The notes: a model not told the origin generated them from the letters alone. Counted from the stretch's first letter, positions 50,013 through 59,763 are shown. The stretch is DNA of 64,000 bases from Virgisporangium aliadipatigenens (GCF_016863615.1 NZ_BOPF01000030.1:62001-126000); one strand, 5' to 3'. Numbers and translations are program-made.

Positions 50013-52624
50013 GCTCGGCCACCGGCGGCCGTGTGGTGTTGGAATTGGCGTTCGGCGACGTGGCGGGTCGCCAGGGACGGTTCGGCGTCGAGGTCGGCCA
50101 GGCGCTCTTCCAGACGGCGCAGCAGCCGGCGCACGGCGTCGGGTCGTCGGTTGCGGCCGTGGATGCGCATGATGCGCTGGTACAGCTCCTCGTTGAGCGG
50201 GTCGAGGCTGATTGCCTGTTCCAACGCGGCAACGGCCTGGTCGGGCTGGTCGGGCTCGAGGATTTCGGCGATGCGGGCGTGGACGGCGAGGATGTGGTGC
50301 CGGTAGGTGGTGGCGTGATCGGCGATCCAGGCGCGGTCGTGCCCGTCGGCGAAGTCACCTCCGTACAGCCCTGCCGCCTCGCGCAACGTCGCCAGCATGT
50401 TCGTGTCGTCGGTGGCGGTGTTGGCGCGCTGGATGGCGGTGAGCATCTGCCACAGGTCCACGGTCATCGTGTTGGGGTCGAGCCGGTATTGGCTGGTGGC
50501 TGGGTCGTAGATGACGAAGAACTCGTGGTCGCGGCCGGTGGCGGTGCGTAGGACTCGGCGGGTGGTGTTGAGGTCGGTTCGGACCCGCTTGACCGCCGCT
50601 GTCGGCTCGGTGTTCGGGTAGAGCGCATCTGCGAGTTGGTCGAGGGTGCGCCCGGCCGGGTATGCGGCGAGTAGGGCGAGGGCGATGGTCGAGCCGGTGC
50701 GCATCCCGGTTGTGATGGGCCCCGTGTCGGTGGAGACGGTGACCGGGCCGAGGACCCGCAGCCGCACGGGCGCAAGCGCGGCGGCGTCGTGGACCGGTGC
50801 GGACTCCGCCGGTGCCGCTACGGGCTGCGGGGCGGTGGTGGGAGCGTCGATGTCGATCCCGGCCTCGGGCCGTGGGATCGCTTCGGCCAGCGCGGCGAGA
50901 ACGCCGGCCAGGTCGACGTCTTCAAGTGTCGACATGCGCCGGGCTCCGGTGTCGGCGCCGCCGATCACGGTGCCGTCGCGTCCGACCTTGACCAGCGGGA
51001 CGGCGTCGAGCGCGCCCAGGACGACGACGTACATGTGTAGCGTCGCGGCCCGTTCGGCGATCCTGCAGAGTTGGGCGGCGTGGCGCTCGCTGGTGTCGAG
51101 GAGCAGGAGGTAGGGCGGCTGGGTCTCGGCGTGGTCGATCCGTGCGTTCAACTCGGTGATCGTGTGGGCGGCGAGGTCGTCCAGCAGCCGGCGCCGGCCG
51201 AGGGTCTCGGCTTCGGCGTGCGCGACGGCTGCGGCACTGTCGGCGCAGACGATCAGTCGTTCGCCGTCGAAGCTCGACCCGTCGGGGTCCAACCCGACCG
51301 GCTTTACCCCGCCAGGGAGGAGCCGGGCCAGCAATTGTGTCGTGGTGACCACGAGCGGGCGGTTTACGGCGGGCTTGTGCGCGCCGGTGGCGAGCGCGGC
51401 GGCGAGAACGGCCCGCGCCGCCGAGGCGGCACCCGCACCGTGCAGACCCATGCCGGGACCGGCCAGGTCGAGCAGACCGATGTCGGTGCCGTGCGTGTCG
51501 ATGCCGATCGGCACATCTACGCGTCTGAGAGTTTCGTGCTGCTCGAGGGTGTCGAGGCGCCGGTTGGCGATGGTGTCGAGTCGCGTCAACGAGTCCGGCA
51601 GCGGTGATGGCTGCGGCGCCAGCGTCGCAGAGATGGGGTAGGACAGCCGGGCGCGGCGTCGATGCTGAAGGCGCAGGAGCCCGGCCACCACCGCGATCAG
51701 GCCAGCAAGGCCCAGGCTGACCCACCCGCGTGACGGTAGGGAGATCCCCGAATTCGGTGTGTGGGCGGAGCCGAGATCGGCTTTTGGCGACGACGCGTCC
51801 GGTCGGGGGGTCTGCGAAGAGTCCTCTGGGCCGCTGCTCGCGCCTGCCTGCGGTGGCGCCGGTTCCGGTTCAGGGTCCGGGGCCGGCGAGGTGGGTGGGG
51901 GAGTGGCCGGCGGGCTCGGGTCGGGAGGGCTCGCGGCCGGCGCGGGCAGGTACAACGTCCAGCCGGGATGAATGACATCCGGGTTCGTGAGCGTGCCTCC
52001 GACAGGCCAACGGCGACCGCGGTTGAGGTTGAAAATCTCCGGCCACCGGCTGCCGTCACCGAGCCACCGCTCGGCGATGGCCCACAACGTGTCGCCGTGG
52101 TGCACCGTGCATTCGGAAACGCCCTCGTCGGTGGACCGCAGCGGCAGATGCGGTCCGGACTCGCCGTCAGCGTCAGCCGGTGTGGCAGGTTCGGGATCCG
52201 GTTGTGCGGGCGCCACCGCCGTGGCGACGCTGGCCGACGCCACGGCCGGAAGCGCGGTGCCGGCGACCGCAACCGTCCCGAACAGCGTCCACCACCACCG
52301 CGCACCCCACCCGACCGACAGACGCGGTCCGACCGCACGCATCCGCCACCGACCTCGCAGACGACGAGGCCGGTCACGAAACGCTGAGCATGTCTCGGCC
52401 GCGGCGCCAGCCACGAACGCGGCCCACAACAACCACAGCACCCCAACCAGCACCGCACGCAGATGCTTTCCGGTGATCGGCTCCTGCACCGATGCAACGA
52501 ACTGCTCGACGGCCGGAACCCGGCCCGGTACCGGCCAGCCGCCCACCACCAGCAGGACAGCAGGCCAGCCCAGCACGACGGCAAGAACCACTAACCAGCG
52601 AACAGCACCCCGGGCAGCGGACAC
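50009..52624 (-). CDS. Membrane-anchored LysM and BTAD protein
   Basis: 871 residues. Two N-terminal transmembrane helices (LVVLAVVLGWPAVLLVVGG; AVLVGVLWLLWAAFVAGAA) are followed by a third. A LysM-like peptidoglycan-binding domain lies at about 170-225 (CTVHHGDTLWAIAERW, WTLYLPA). A Pro-rich linker, another transmembrane segment (about 300-320) and an alpha/beta segment follow. The C-terminus is a SARP-type winged helix plus BTAD helical repeat (about 620-860; GRTLDQLADALYPNTEP, AALEQAISLDPLNEELYQRI). It may link the state of the cell wall to gene control or to conjugation-pore placement. GTG 52624 follows TAGGAG. Confidence 0.82.
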   Translation of the reverse strand: MSAARGAVRWLVVLAVVLGWPAVLLVVGGWPVPGRVPAVEQFVASVQEPITGKHLRAVLVGVLWLLWAAFVAGAAAETCSAFRDRPRRLRGRWRMRAVGPRLSVGWGARWWWTLFGTVAVAGTALPAVASASVATAVAPAQPDPEPATPADADGESGPHLPLRSTDEGVSECTVHHGDTLWAIAERWLGDGSRWPEIFNLNRGRRWPVGGTLTNPDVIHPGWTLYLPAPAASPPDPSPPATPPPTSPAPDPEPEPAPPQAGASSGPEDSSQTPRPDASSPKADLGSAHTPNSGISLPSRGWVSLGLAGLIAVVAGLLRLQHRRRARLSYPISATLAPQPSPLPDSLTRLDTIANRRLDTLEQHETLRRVDVPIGIDTHGTDIGLLDLAGPGMGLHGAGAASAARAVLAAALATGAHKPAVNRPLVVTTTQLLARLLPGGVKPVGLDPDGSSFDGERLIVCADSAAAVAHAEAETLGRRRLLDDLAAHTITELNARIDHAETQPPYLLLLDTSERHAAQLCRIAERAATLHMYVVVLGALDAVPLVKVGRDGTVIGGADTGARRMSTLEDVDLAGVLAALAEAIPRPEAGIDIDAPTTAPQPVAAPAESAPVHDAAALAPVRLRVLGPVTVSTDTGPITTGMRTGSTIALALLAAYPAGRTLDQLADALYPNTEPTAAVKRVRTDLNTTRRVLRTATGRDHEFFVIYDPATSQYRLDPNTMTVDLWQMLTAIQRANTATDDTNMLATLREAAGLYGGDFADGHDRAWIADHATTYRHHILAVHARIAEILEPDQPDQAVAALEQAISLDPLNEELYQRIMRIHGRNRRPDAVRRLLRRLEERLADLDAEPSLATRHVAERQFQHHTAAGGRA

Positions 52625-52891
52625 GGTGACTCCTAGCGAAGGCGGCACGCATCAGCGCCACTGCCTCTCCGGCCAGTGGCGCAACGCGAACGACAGTGCC
52701 GTCTCCACAGCGAGCCAAAACCGACGACTGTGATGCGCCGCCGACATCGGTGGAGCCGGTCGCACCGACGCTATTTATCCCGAGAGCTGCCGGGAAGGAC
52801 TGTGACGTTCACAGAAGTTCACAGAAGTTAACACCGCAGGTCACAGGCCATCGGCTCGACCACCACGGCGAGGCCACCTGGAATCGCATGT

Positions 52892-53152
52892 TCATCGCCA
52901 GATCGGCTCGGGTGCCGGCGGTGCGGCCGGCAGATCGACGGAGGGGACTGCTGCACGGCGTGCCGAACGGGTACGGGTCGGCCGGGCCGGCACCGAGCGG
53001 CCCAATGCAAATGCGTTTGCTACGGCTGCCCCATGGTGCGCACACAGCTCGATCTCCCGAACGGCCCCCTCCGGGCCGGTGATGGTCCACGTATGCGCGG
53101 GATCCTTGCCGCACCGATCGCACTCGCGCACCTCAACGGCCAGTTTTGCCAC
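52892..53152 (-). CDS. Small zinc-ribbon protein
   Basis: 86 residues. CDRCGKDPAHTWTITGPEG and IELCAHHGAAV give a C-x2-C ... C-x2-H zinc-binding pattern common in short actinomycete nucleoid- or DNA-associated proteins; an Arg/Ala/Pro tail follows. GTG start with a weak ribosome-binding site. It stands alone 267 nt upstream of the LysM/BTAD gene and may share its transcript. Confidence 0.6.
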   Translation of the reverse strand: MAKLAVEVRECDRCGKDPAHTWTITGPEGAVREIELCAHHGAAVANAFALGRSVPARPTRTRSARRAAVPSVDLPAAPPAPEPIWR

Positions 53153-53632
53153 AATCAGCAGGCTATCCGAACACCGGCCAGGACATGCAGGGCCAGGGAC
53201 CGAGTGCGGGCAACTGCACCATGCAATGGTGGCTGCCGGTACTGCAATGGCCGTCCTACGTTGGCTCGCTCGCGGCTGATGAGGGCTGCCGAGCCGCTCT
53301 GTACACAACCATGGGCCACCTTGGCTGCGATTCTCGCCGGTCGTACCGCAGGTCGAACTCGATGCGAATCGGCCTCATCTAACGGTGGCCGTACGGACGA
53401 CCGGAAGATGACGTCAACGACGAGTGTTGATCAATCAAACCGTGAGAAGCTGCGGCGACGCGTGGCGTTTCCGTGCTGCGCGCCGACCAATCTCGTTCCC
53501 ACTAGGTCAGCGCGCCGATGGCAACGCGCGGACGGTTGACCTGAAGTGAATTTACGGCGCAGTCGACAGTAGTAGCCGGGCGACGTCGCAGTCCAGCCCA
53601 ACAATAGCGCCAATGAGATTGGAGCAATTCAC
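53153..53632. other. Intergenic stretch, no clear gene
   Basis: This 480-nt stretch contains only short overlapping frames without ribosome-binding sites. The right edge should hold the promoter for the next rightward gene, but no consensus is obvious. Confidence 0.4.
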
Positions 53633-54109
53633 ATGTCGAGCCTCCTGTCGGCAGTGCTGCCCCTGGTAGGCGTCGTTCTCGGTGCGGCCGGGGCGTTCGC
53701 GACCCAATACTTGAGCACGCGAGAAACGAGAAGTCAAGCCAGGAGGGCGGCAGCAATTCTGATACGGGACGAACGGAAGCTGGCGATAAAGGAGTTCTTG
53801 CGGATCTCCCAGAAAGTGGAACGCTTAGCCGAGCATCGCTGGCAAGGTGATAACCAATTCATTGAAGGATCACCTGAATTGACTCACGAGATGTGGTTCC
53901 GGCAGAAGTGTGTGGAACTTGTGTCGACGGAACCGGTACGTGATGCCGCCAGAACGTACGCGTGGCACATGTCGGAAGCTACGTACGGCCGAGTTCCGCA
54001 GGGCAAGTCGGTTTGGAGTTACCTAACCGAAGGTCGGGAGCCGTTCCTTGCCGCGGCTAGGGTCGAGCTAGGAGTCGATCTGTCGGGCATGGAGGGGGCG
54101 ATCGCGTAG
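53633..54109 (+). CDS. Hypothetical protein with N-terminal membrane anchor
   Basis: 158 residues. One N-terminal hydrophobic helix (about 4-24, LLSAVLPLVGVVLGAAGAFA), then a helical cytoplasmic region (SQARRAAAILIRDERKLAIK, EFLRISQKVERLAEHRW) with FRQKCVELVSTEPVRDAART and YAWHMSEATYGR. Proteins of this plan are frequent in actinomycete genomes, sometimes next to defence or conflict genes; I cannot assign a function. Lower GC than its neighbours. Confidence 0.6.
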   Translation: MSSLLSAVLPLVGVVLGAAGAFATQYLSTRETRSQARRAAAILIRDERKLAIKEFLRISQKVERLAEHRWQGDNQFIEGSPELTHEMWFRQKCVELVSTEPVRDAARTYAWHMSEATYGRVPQGKSVWSYLTEGREPFLAAARVELGVDLSGMEGAIA

Positions 54110-54214
54110 CTGTGATCGCGAAGTGAACTGGCTCCCTCGGGCGCGCAGTGAGCGTGTCATGTCCCGATCGGGGCGGATGCGATCATCGTCGATCCTAGAT
54201 TTGCCGCGCGTGTC

Positions 54215-54451
54215 CTAGTCGAGTGTGGCGACGTACACGCCTTTGCCTTTCTGGCCGATGAGGAACTGGCGGGCTTTGAGCTCGACCATGGCCATGCGGA
54301 TGACCGTTTCCGAGACGCCGTAGTGGGCGGTGAGTTCGCGTGTTGATGGAAGTTTGTCGCCTGGCCGAAGCTTTCCGGCCTTGATCTGATCGACGATGTC
54401 GTCGATGACCTGCCGGTATCCCGGCGCTCCGGACCGCCAATCAACTGCCAT
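54215..54451 (-). CDS. Short GntR-type winged-helix regulator
   Basis: 78 residues, only the DNA-binding domain: YRQVIDDIVDQIKAGKLRPG, DKLPSTRELTAHYGVSETVI, RMAMVELKARQFL and the wing KGKGVYVATLD. The effector-binding domain of full GntR proteins is absent. Minimal GntR proteins of this kind act as transfer repressors (Kor type) on actinomycete plasmids and integrated elements. Starts at ATG 54451 or two codons earlier at a GTG. Confidence 0.85.
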   Translation of the reverse strand: MAVDWRSGAPGYRQVIDDIVDQIKAGKLRPGDKLPSTRELTAHYGVSETVIRMAMVELKARQFLIGQKGKGVYVATLD

Positions 54452-54555
54452 GGGCACAACCTACGCCTCCAGGTAACGCTGGTGTTGCCCGGGCGCTGAT
54501 CAGTCGGGCGGTGTTGAAGCACCGGGGGCGATACCTGAGGTCTACGGTGTTGACC

Positions 54556-54849
54556 ATGTCCCGCAGCACCGGTCACGACATGGCCTCGGTGAGTGCTGAC
54601 CGGGAAGAGCCGTTGTGGTTGCGGGGAAGCCGACTCCTGGCCGCCGGGGTGGTGCACGGCGCGGCGTGCCCGCTGCTGGTGTGGGCCGCGTTGCTGCTCT
54701 GGCAGGAACCGCGCACGCCGACGGGCGGCTTGTTGATGGCCTGCGTTGCGATCGTGGTGGCTGCGGTCTGCGTCGTTGCGGCGCTGGCACAGCTGGTGTG
54801 CGGCGGCCGGATAGCGGTCGGCATGGTGCGGGCCGGATTGCGCCGCTGA
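54556..54849 (+). CDS. Small two-helix membrane protein
   Basis: 97 residues. Helix 1 about 38-58 (HGAACPLLVWAALLLW) and helix 2 about 65-88 (LLMACVAIVVAAVCVVAALA). Divergent from the GntR gene, so that regulator may control both. ATG 54556 or 54580 are possible starts; neither has a strong ribosome-binding site. No family recognised. Confidence 0.5.
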   Translation: MSRSTGHDMASVSADREEPLWLRGSRLLAAGVVHGAACPLLVWAALLLWQEPRTPTGGLLMACVAIVVAAVCVVAALAQLVCGGRIAVGMVRAGLRR

Positions 54850-54926
54850 GCGACAGTCCCAGGGCATACCGTGGCGGATCGACTCTTTCATTGCTCGGGG
54901 TGGTTCCCGCTGGAGCGCAGCGGTGG

Positions 54927-57059
54927 TCACGGGTTCGGGCTGCGCGTTGTAAGAAGGTGCTCGGCCAGGCGGACGGTTTCGTCGTCGGGCGCTATTCCGT
55001 AGGCGGCGAGCTGCTGCGTGAGGTGCCGGTAGGTGTGGGCTGCGGCGTCGAGGTCGGCGCCGTCGGCGTGGTGTTTCATGATGCGGCGGTGGACGCTCTC
55101 GTTCAGCGGGTCGACGTCGAGCGCCTGCCGCAGCAGGTCCAGAGTGGCGCCGTGATCGGTGGCCGCGTCGGCGAGGTGCAGGTAGGCGTCGATCGTGGTG
55201 CGCCTGGTTGCTTCCCGGTGCGGTGTGAGCCACGGCCAGTCGGCGCCGGCGGCGAGTTCGTCGGCGTACAGATCGGTGAGCGCGCGTAGGGCTTCCTGGC
55301 GTTGTTCAGTGTCTGCGGCGGTGGCGGCGCGGGAGCGCAGGTGCTCGTACGTCCACAGGTCGACGTCGAGGTGGGTGGGGTGGAGGCGGTACCGGTCGCC
55401 GGTGCGGTCGAGCGCGTCGGCGGCGTAGGGGCGTAGCGCGGTGCGCAGTGAGCTGAGGGTGGTTTGCAGCCGCCGGTACGCCGAGTGCGTCCGGACGTCG
55501 GGCCACATCGCGGCCAGCAGCTCGCCGGTGGTCAGGCCGTGCTTGTGGACGGCGAGGAGGACGAGGACTTCGACGGCGGCGCGGCGTTGGATCGGGATTT
55601 CGGTCATCCCACCGTGGCGGTCGTAGAGGACCGTGTCGCCGAGCACGCGCAGGCGAAGCGCCGGCCGCGAGCCGTTGTCGGCCATGGAGTGCGCAGAGTT
55701 GCCGGTCGCGGTCTCCTTGGCGGGGCTGCGCGGTTCGGGGCTTGTGGTCGGGTCGTGGGCGAGGGCGACGGTGGCGTGGCCGGTTGGCGGGGTGAGGACG
55801 CTGAGGCGTCCGCCGGTGGTGGTGCCGTCGGTGTCGATGTGCCAGGTCGGCGTTTCCTCATCTGGTGCCGGGCCGAGCATGAGGGTGGTGGTGTGCAGGT
55901 GCGCGGCGACCGCTGCCGCGAATCTCCAGCGGGGCAGGTCGGTGCTGGACGGCGGTTCGATCAGGACCAGCGTGCGGGTGGAGGCGGCGGGTTCGGGAAT
56001 GCGGTTGAGGAGGTGCTGCTCATAGTCGTCGAGCAGCCGGGCGGCGTCGACGGCCAGGCGGAGCCGGGCCAGGCCGCTGTGCGCAGCGGTGCCGAAGAGG
56101 CGTTCCCATGTGGTGGTGGTGCACCACACGGTTCCGCCGGTGGGGGTAAGGAGGGTGGCGGCGACGGCGGCGCGGAGTGCGGCGTCGGCGCCTGGGCCGG
56201 TCCAGCACAGCATTCCGGGAGGTGGTGTGAGGACCGGCGACGGTGTCGTGTCGCGGCTTTCGGACGGATCTTCACCGGGTGGGGTTGGTGCGGCGGCGCG
56301 CAGGATCGCGGCGATCGGTGGGGGTACGGGGGCAAGGTCGGGGTCGGTGCGGGTGGTGGTGATGGTGCCGGGGCGGTAGAGGCGTCGGCGGTGGATCCAT
56401 CGGGCGGTGACGGCGGCGGTCAGGGTGTCGGTGAGGTGCCCGTCGAGCCAGCTGCCGTCCGGCAACGACAGTCCGACCGCCGATACCGGTTCGGCTGTGA
56501 CGGCGGGCGGGACCACCGCCGGGGCCGGGGGCTGCGGGGTTGTTGGTGTGGTGTCGGTGTCCGGTGTGGGTGGCACGGCCGCGAGGGCTATGTCCGGGCC
56601 TGGTGGGGTGGTTGCGGTGGTGAGGCCGACCGCGACGGCGCCGACCATCCCGCCCGCGATCACCTGCGTTGGCCCGCCTGGGAGAAGACGCGGCATCGCG
56701 GGGCGGGGGCGGCGGGCAAGTCGGCGGCCGAGCCGTGCTGCCGCAACGAGCGTGATGCTGGCGGCCCGTATGACGATGAGGAGCCAGAGGAGCCACACTG
56801 CGCACGCGATGATCCGGGCACCGAAGTAGCGGGCTTCGGCCGGAAGGCGTGGCAGGGCTGAGGTCCACTTGAGGAGTTCGTCGGTGGTCGGGAGTGTGGT
56901 GGGCCAGGGCGGCCAGCCGCCCCACCACCACAGCAGCGCCGGGATCCCGATGAGCACGGCGGCCGTGAGCGTCACGTCCAAGGCGACGGACGCCGACCGT
57001 TTCGCCCACGCGAGGATGCCGCGTGGGACGTGCGGCGGGTTGGTACGCGGCGGTGTCAC
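54927..57059 (-). CDS. Membrane-anchored BTAD/SARP-like regulator
   Basis: 710 residues. Transmembrane helices near the N-terminus (VALDVTLTAAVLIGIPALLW, ARIIACAVWLLWLLIVIRAA) and a third at about 140-160. A long alpha/beta region lacks a Walker motif. From about 460 there is a SARP-like winged helix (LRLRVLGDTVLYDRHGGMTE, GLTTGELLAAMWPDVRTHSA) and a BTAD helical repeat (DLLRQALDVDPLNESVHRRI). It parallels the LysM/BTAD gene 2 kb away but lacks LysM. GTG start sits in the stop of the Hsp70-like gene (GTGA), so the two are translated together. Confidence 0.8.
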   Translation of the reverse strand: MTPPRTNPPHVPRGILAWAKRSASVALDVTLTAAVLIGIPALLWWWGGWPPWPTTLPTTDELLKWTSALPRLPAEARYFGARIIACAVWLLWLLIVIRAASITLVAAARLGRRLARRPRPAMPRLLPGGPTQVIAGGMVGAVAVGLTTATTPPGPDIALAAVPPTPDTDTTPTTPQPPAPAVVPPAVTAEPVSAVGLSLPDGSWLDGHLTDTLTAAVTARWIHRRRLYRPGTITTTRTDPDLAPVPPPIAAILRAAAPTPPGEDPSESRDTTPSPVLTPPPGMLCWTGPGADAALRAAVAATLLTPTGGTVWCTTTTWERLFGTAAHSGLARLRLAVDAARLLDDYEQHLLNRIPEPAASTRTLVLIEPPSSTDLPRWRFAAAVAAHLHTTTLMLGPAPDEETPTWHIDTDGTTTGGRLSVLTPPTGHATVALAHDPTTSPEPRSPAKETATGNSAHSMADNGSRPALRLRVLGDTVLYDRHGGMTEIPIQRRAAVEVLVLLAVHKHGLTTGELLAAMWPDVRTHSAYRRLQTTLSSLRTALRPYAADALDRTGDRYRLHPTHLDVDLWTYEHLRSRAATAADTEQRQEALRALTDLYADELAAGADWPWLTPHREATRRTTIDAYLHLADAATDHGATLDLLRQALDVDPLNESVHRRIMKHHADGADLDAAAHTYRHLTQQLAAYGIAPDDETVRLAEHLLTTRSPNP

Positions 57060-59110
57060 GGCTGTGCTGGTGTCGTTGTGGGGAGCCGGGATATCGACCA
57101 GACGCGGCGTGCCCACCATGCGGTGGCGGTGCCGATCCACACGCACGCCAACAGGCTCGGTTTAACGGCGGCGACGGTGCCGAAGGCGAGCGCCGGAATC
57201 GCCAACATTGCCCGGGTGAGAGGGCTGGCGGGCACGATCAACGCGGTCGCCGCGCCGAGCAGGATCCCACCACCGAGGCGTACCGCCATCCGGGTGGCAT
57301 CCTCACCGGGGGCAAAAAGCGTGTGGGAGTACTGCATGAGCAGCATCCCGGCAGTGGCCGCGATGATCGAGTAGGTCGGCGGTGCCAGACGTGGATGCCA
57401 TCCACCGGCAGGGGGGTGCAGACGGCGGGTGGAGATCAGCCCGGCAGCCAGGAGCGCACCGATAGCGAAGGGCAGCGTCGGGCCGATCGACCAGACCAGA
57501 AAGTTCGTCAACTCGATGCCGAAGACCAGGAAGTTGAGGACGGCGCCGCACGCGGCGATCAAGACTGCGCAGACGGCGGAGGCCGCTACCGTGCCGCCGA
57601 ATCGGGTCGGGGTGTCGACCGCCTGCTCGGGTGCGGTCTCCCCGCGACTGGTCCTGGCGGCGGCGGTGAAGACCGCTGAGAGGGAAATGAGCGACAACGT
57701 CATCAGGGCGCAGGCCATCGCCAGCTCACCCCAGTTGATGACCATGTAGCGATGGTCGCCGACGTCGACGGTGCCCTCGACATAGCCGGTCGCCGACGCG
57801 TGCCACCACAGCGCCAACGCACCCACGAATGGCACCAGGCACGCCAGGCTTCGTGCCACCGGCGGGCCGGTCCACACCACCGGGTCCAACACCAACCGGC
57901 GAAACACCCGCACCGCCACGTCCACCGACGCACCCTGCTCGCCGCTGCCCTCGCCGACCTGTTCGGTGGCCGACGCCGCAACAACTGCGCCACCCTCAGC
58001 GGCGTCAACCGGCTGCTTCCGCGGCACAGCATCGACAACCGGCGCGGACGCGGTCGATACCGCCGCTGTCGCTGTGGCTGTCGCTGTCGGGAATGGGGAG
58101 GCGCCGCCGCAGGCGGCGGCGAGAACCGGGTTCGCCACCGTGCGCACCACCAGCCCGGTCGCCTCGCCGAGCAGCACCTCAACGCGCGCCAACAGCGCGC
58201 CGCCGCCGGCCAGCCACACGCCGCCGCCGGTTTCCGCAGGCACCTGCGCCACCTCGATCACCGAGCGGACCAGAGCAGCGATCTCGGCGAAGACCGGCTC
58301 GCTCACCTCACGCACCACCCAGTCCGGCACCACCAGCGGCGGGCTCGCGCCCGGCAACACCACCTTCACCGCCGCGTCAGTACCGAGCTGCTCCTTGCCC
58401 GAGCGCACCGCGGCCACCAGTCGCCGCCGATACCCGTCCTCCACCGCAGGCTCGTTGAGGACCGGCAATAACCGCGCCGCCAACACCGCATCGATCCGAT
58501 CGCCACCGGCATCGGCGGCCATCGTCGCGACCACCTCAAATCCCGCCGTGTTACGGCGGACCACACTCACCTCACACCCGGCGCCGACGTCCACCACCAC
58601 GATCCACCGGCCTACACCGAACCCGCGGGGATCCGCTCCGGCAACCCGGCGTGCGATCGCGACCGGCGCCTCAACCAGCTCCGCACCGGCCAAACCCGCC
58701 CGGTGAGCGGCCTGACGCAACAACAGCCGCCGGGCCGGTCCCCACCCCGCCGGCGTCACCACCGACACCTCACCCGGCCGGCCCCACCGCGCCGTAGCCG
58801 CCTCGCACACCGGCCGCAGCACCGCCGCGACCAGATCCACCGCCTCCACCCGCCGCTCACCCACGACAAGCACACCGTCGCCAAGCCGCCGCAACGGCGC
58901 TTCCACGTACAAGGCCGGCAATCGCAGCGCCCGCTCCAACCCGGCCACGCCCGGCACCAACTCGCCACCCGGATTCACGAACACCCCGGACGGCGTCACC
59001 GCACCGCCATCGACAGCAAGCGGAGTGCAACTGCCGTCAGCTAAGGCGCCCACCGCCACGACCGACGAGGCGCCTACATCGATACCTATCCGGATCTCCG
59101 CCGCCACGAC
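57056..59110 (-). CDS. Hsp70-like ATPase domain fused to a multi-helix membrane domain
   Basis: 684 residues. The N-terminal 330 residues have actin/Hsp70-type phosphate loops: phosphate-1 IGIDVGASSVVAVG near the start, EVSVVTPAGWGPARRLLLRQ, and phosphate-2 WIVVVDVGAGCEVSVVRRN. AGGDRIDAVLAARLLP and the GVWLAGGGALLARV adenosine motif follow. After a linker there are about seven transmembrane helices (430-675). Cytosolic chaperone activity is unlikely for a chain without the substrate-binding domain; a membrane switch is more likely. GTG 59110 (MAAEIRIGIDVG) is preferred over an ATG 7 codons upstream. Confidence 0.8.
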   Translation of the reverse strand, partial: VVAAEIRIGIDVGASSVVAVGALADGSCTPLAVDGGAVTPSGVFVNPGGELVPGVAGLERALRLPALYVEAPLRRLGDGVLVVGERRVEAVDLVAAVLRPVCEAATARWGRPGEVSVVTPAGWGPARRLLLRQAAHRAGLAGAELVEAPVAIARRVAGADPRGFGVGRWIVVVDVGAGCEVSVVRRNTAGFEVVATMAADAGGDRIDAVLAARLLPVLNEPAVEDGYRRRLVAAVRSGKEQLGTDAAVKVVLPGASPPLVVPDWVVREVSEPVFAEIAALVRSVIEVAQVPAETGGGVWLAGGGALLARVEVLLGEATGLVVRTVANPVLAAACGGASPFPTATATATAAVSTASAPVVDAVPRKQPVDAAEGGAVVAASATEQVGEGSGEQGASVDVAVRVFRRLVLDPVVWTGPPVARSLACLVPFVGALALWWHASATGYVEGTVDVGDHRYMVINWGELAMACALMTLSLISLSAVFTAAARTSRGETAPEQAVDTPTRFGGTVAASAVCAVLIAACGAVLNFLVFGIELTNFLVWSIGPTLPFAIGALLAAGLISTRRLHPPAGGWHPRLAPPTYSIIAATAGMLLMQYSHTLFAPGEDATRMAVRLGGGILLGAATALIVPASPLTRAMLAIPALAFGTVAAVKPSLLACVWIGTATAWWARRVWSISRLPTTTPAQP

Positions 59111-59199
59111 AAACAGTCCTACCACCATCAACTACCCGAAGGCATCAGTTGATCTCGAAGCGTTTCGGTCGAAGTCGGCAGCTCGACAACTCGTGCTGT

Positions 59200-59490
59200 C
59201 TATGGATGGCTGCCGCCGAACGTGACGCTCGAGCGTGGCTGGCTCGATCGACCGCCAGGGTTCTGTGTCTGTGTCAGCTCGTCGAGGCGGCGCCAGCCCT
59301 CGCCGGTGACGAGTTGAGCCAGCGTGTCGCGGGCCTCGACCTCGGTGGCGAACTCGCCCAACGACGAGCGGCCGGCGCGCCTCGCCTCGATCTCCCACAA
59401 CCCCGCCGGGTTGTACCGCAACCACACATCCCGACGGCTACCCGTGCCCCACAACCCGTTCCACCAATGTTCCCGCGTCTCCACCCACAC
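59200..59490 (-). CDS. LexA-controlled small protein
   Basis: 96 residues. Conserved-looking core: VETREHWWNGLWG, RRDVWLRYNPAGLWEIEARR, EFATEVEARDTLAQLV, GWRRLDEL; the last 25 residues are probably disordered. Aromatic-rich small basic proteins of this kind occur widely in actinomycetes; no function is known to me. The GTG start lies 6 nt past a LexA-type box and aligns, base for base from the box, with the broken copy at 8018. Induction by DNA damage is inferred from the box. Confidence 0.65.
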   Translation of the reverse strand: MWVETREHWWNGLWGTGSRRDVWLRYNPAGLWEIEARRAGRSSLGEFATEVEARDTLAQLVTGEGWRRLDELTQTQNPGGRSSQPRSSVTFGGSHP

Positions 59491-59496
59491 ACCGTA

Positions 59497-59512
59497 TCGA
59501 ACACTTGTTCTA
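59497..59512 (-). promoter_or_regulatory. LexA (SOS) box, one mismatch
   Basis: Reading toward the gene: TAGAAC-AAGT-GTTCGA. One arm is perfect and the other has one mismatch to the actinobacterial consensus. The distance from the box to the conserved GTGGAGAC is the same as at 7993-8008. Confidence 0.65.
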
Positions 59513-59763
59513 GCAGGTCAAGACCGACACGCTGTGTTGAAGCGGTCACTTACTCGTGCTCGACTGATTGCCATGGCGGCGACCCGGCGGCACTCTTCGC
59601 CGGTGCGAGGCTTCTCGTTGGCACATTCAGGTCGCGCTCGCTGGCAGGCCGGCGATCAGCATTTGGCTACGGAAGAGCTCTTGCCGACTCCGAAAAGGTG
59701 GGCCGCATCGGTCCCCTGCGTCCGCCACAGCCCATAGTTTTGGCGCGCGTGAAGCACCGGGCG

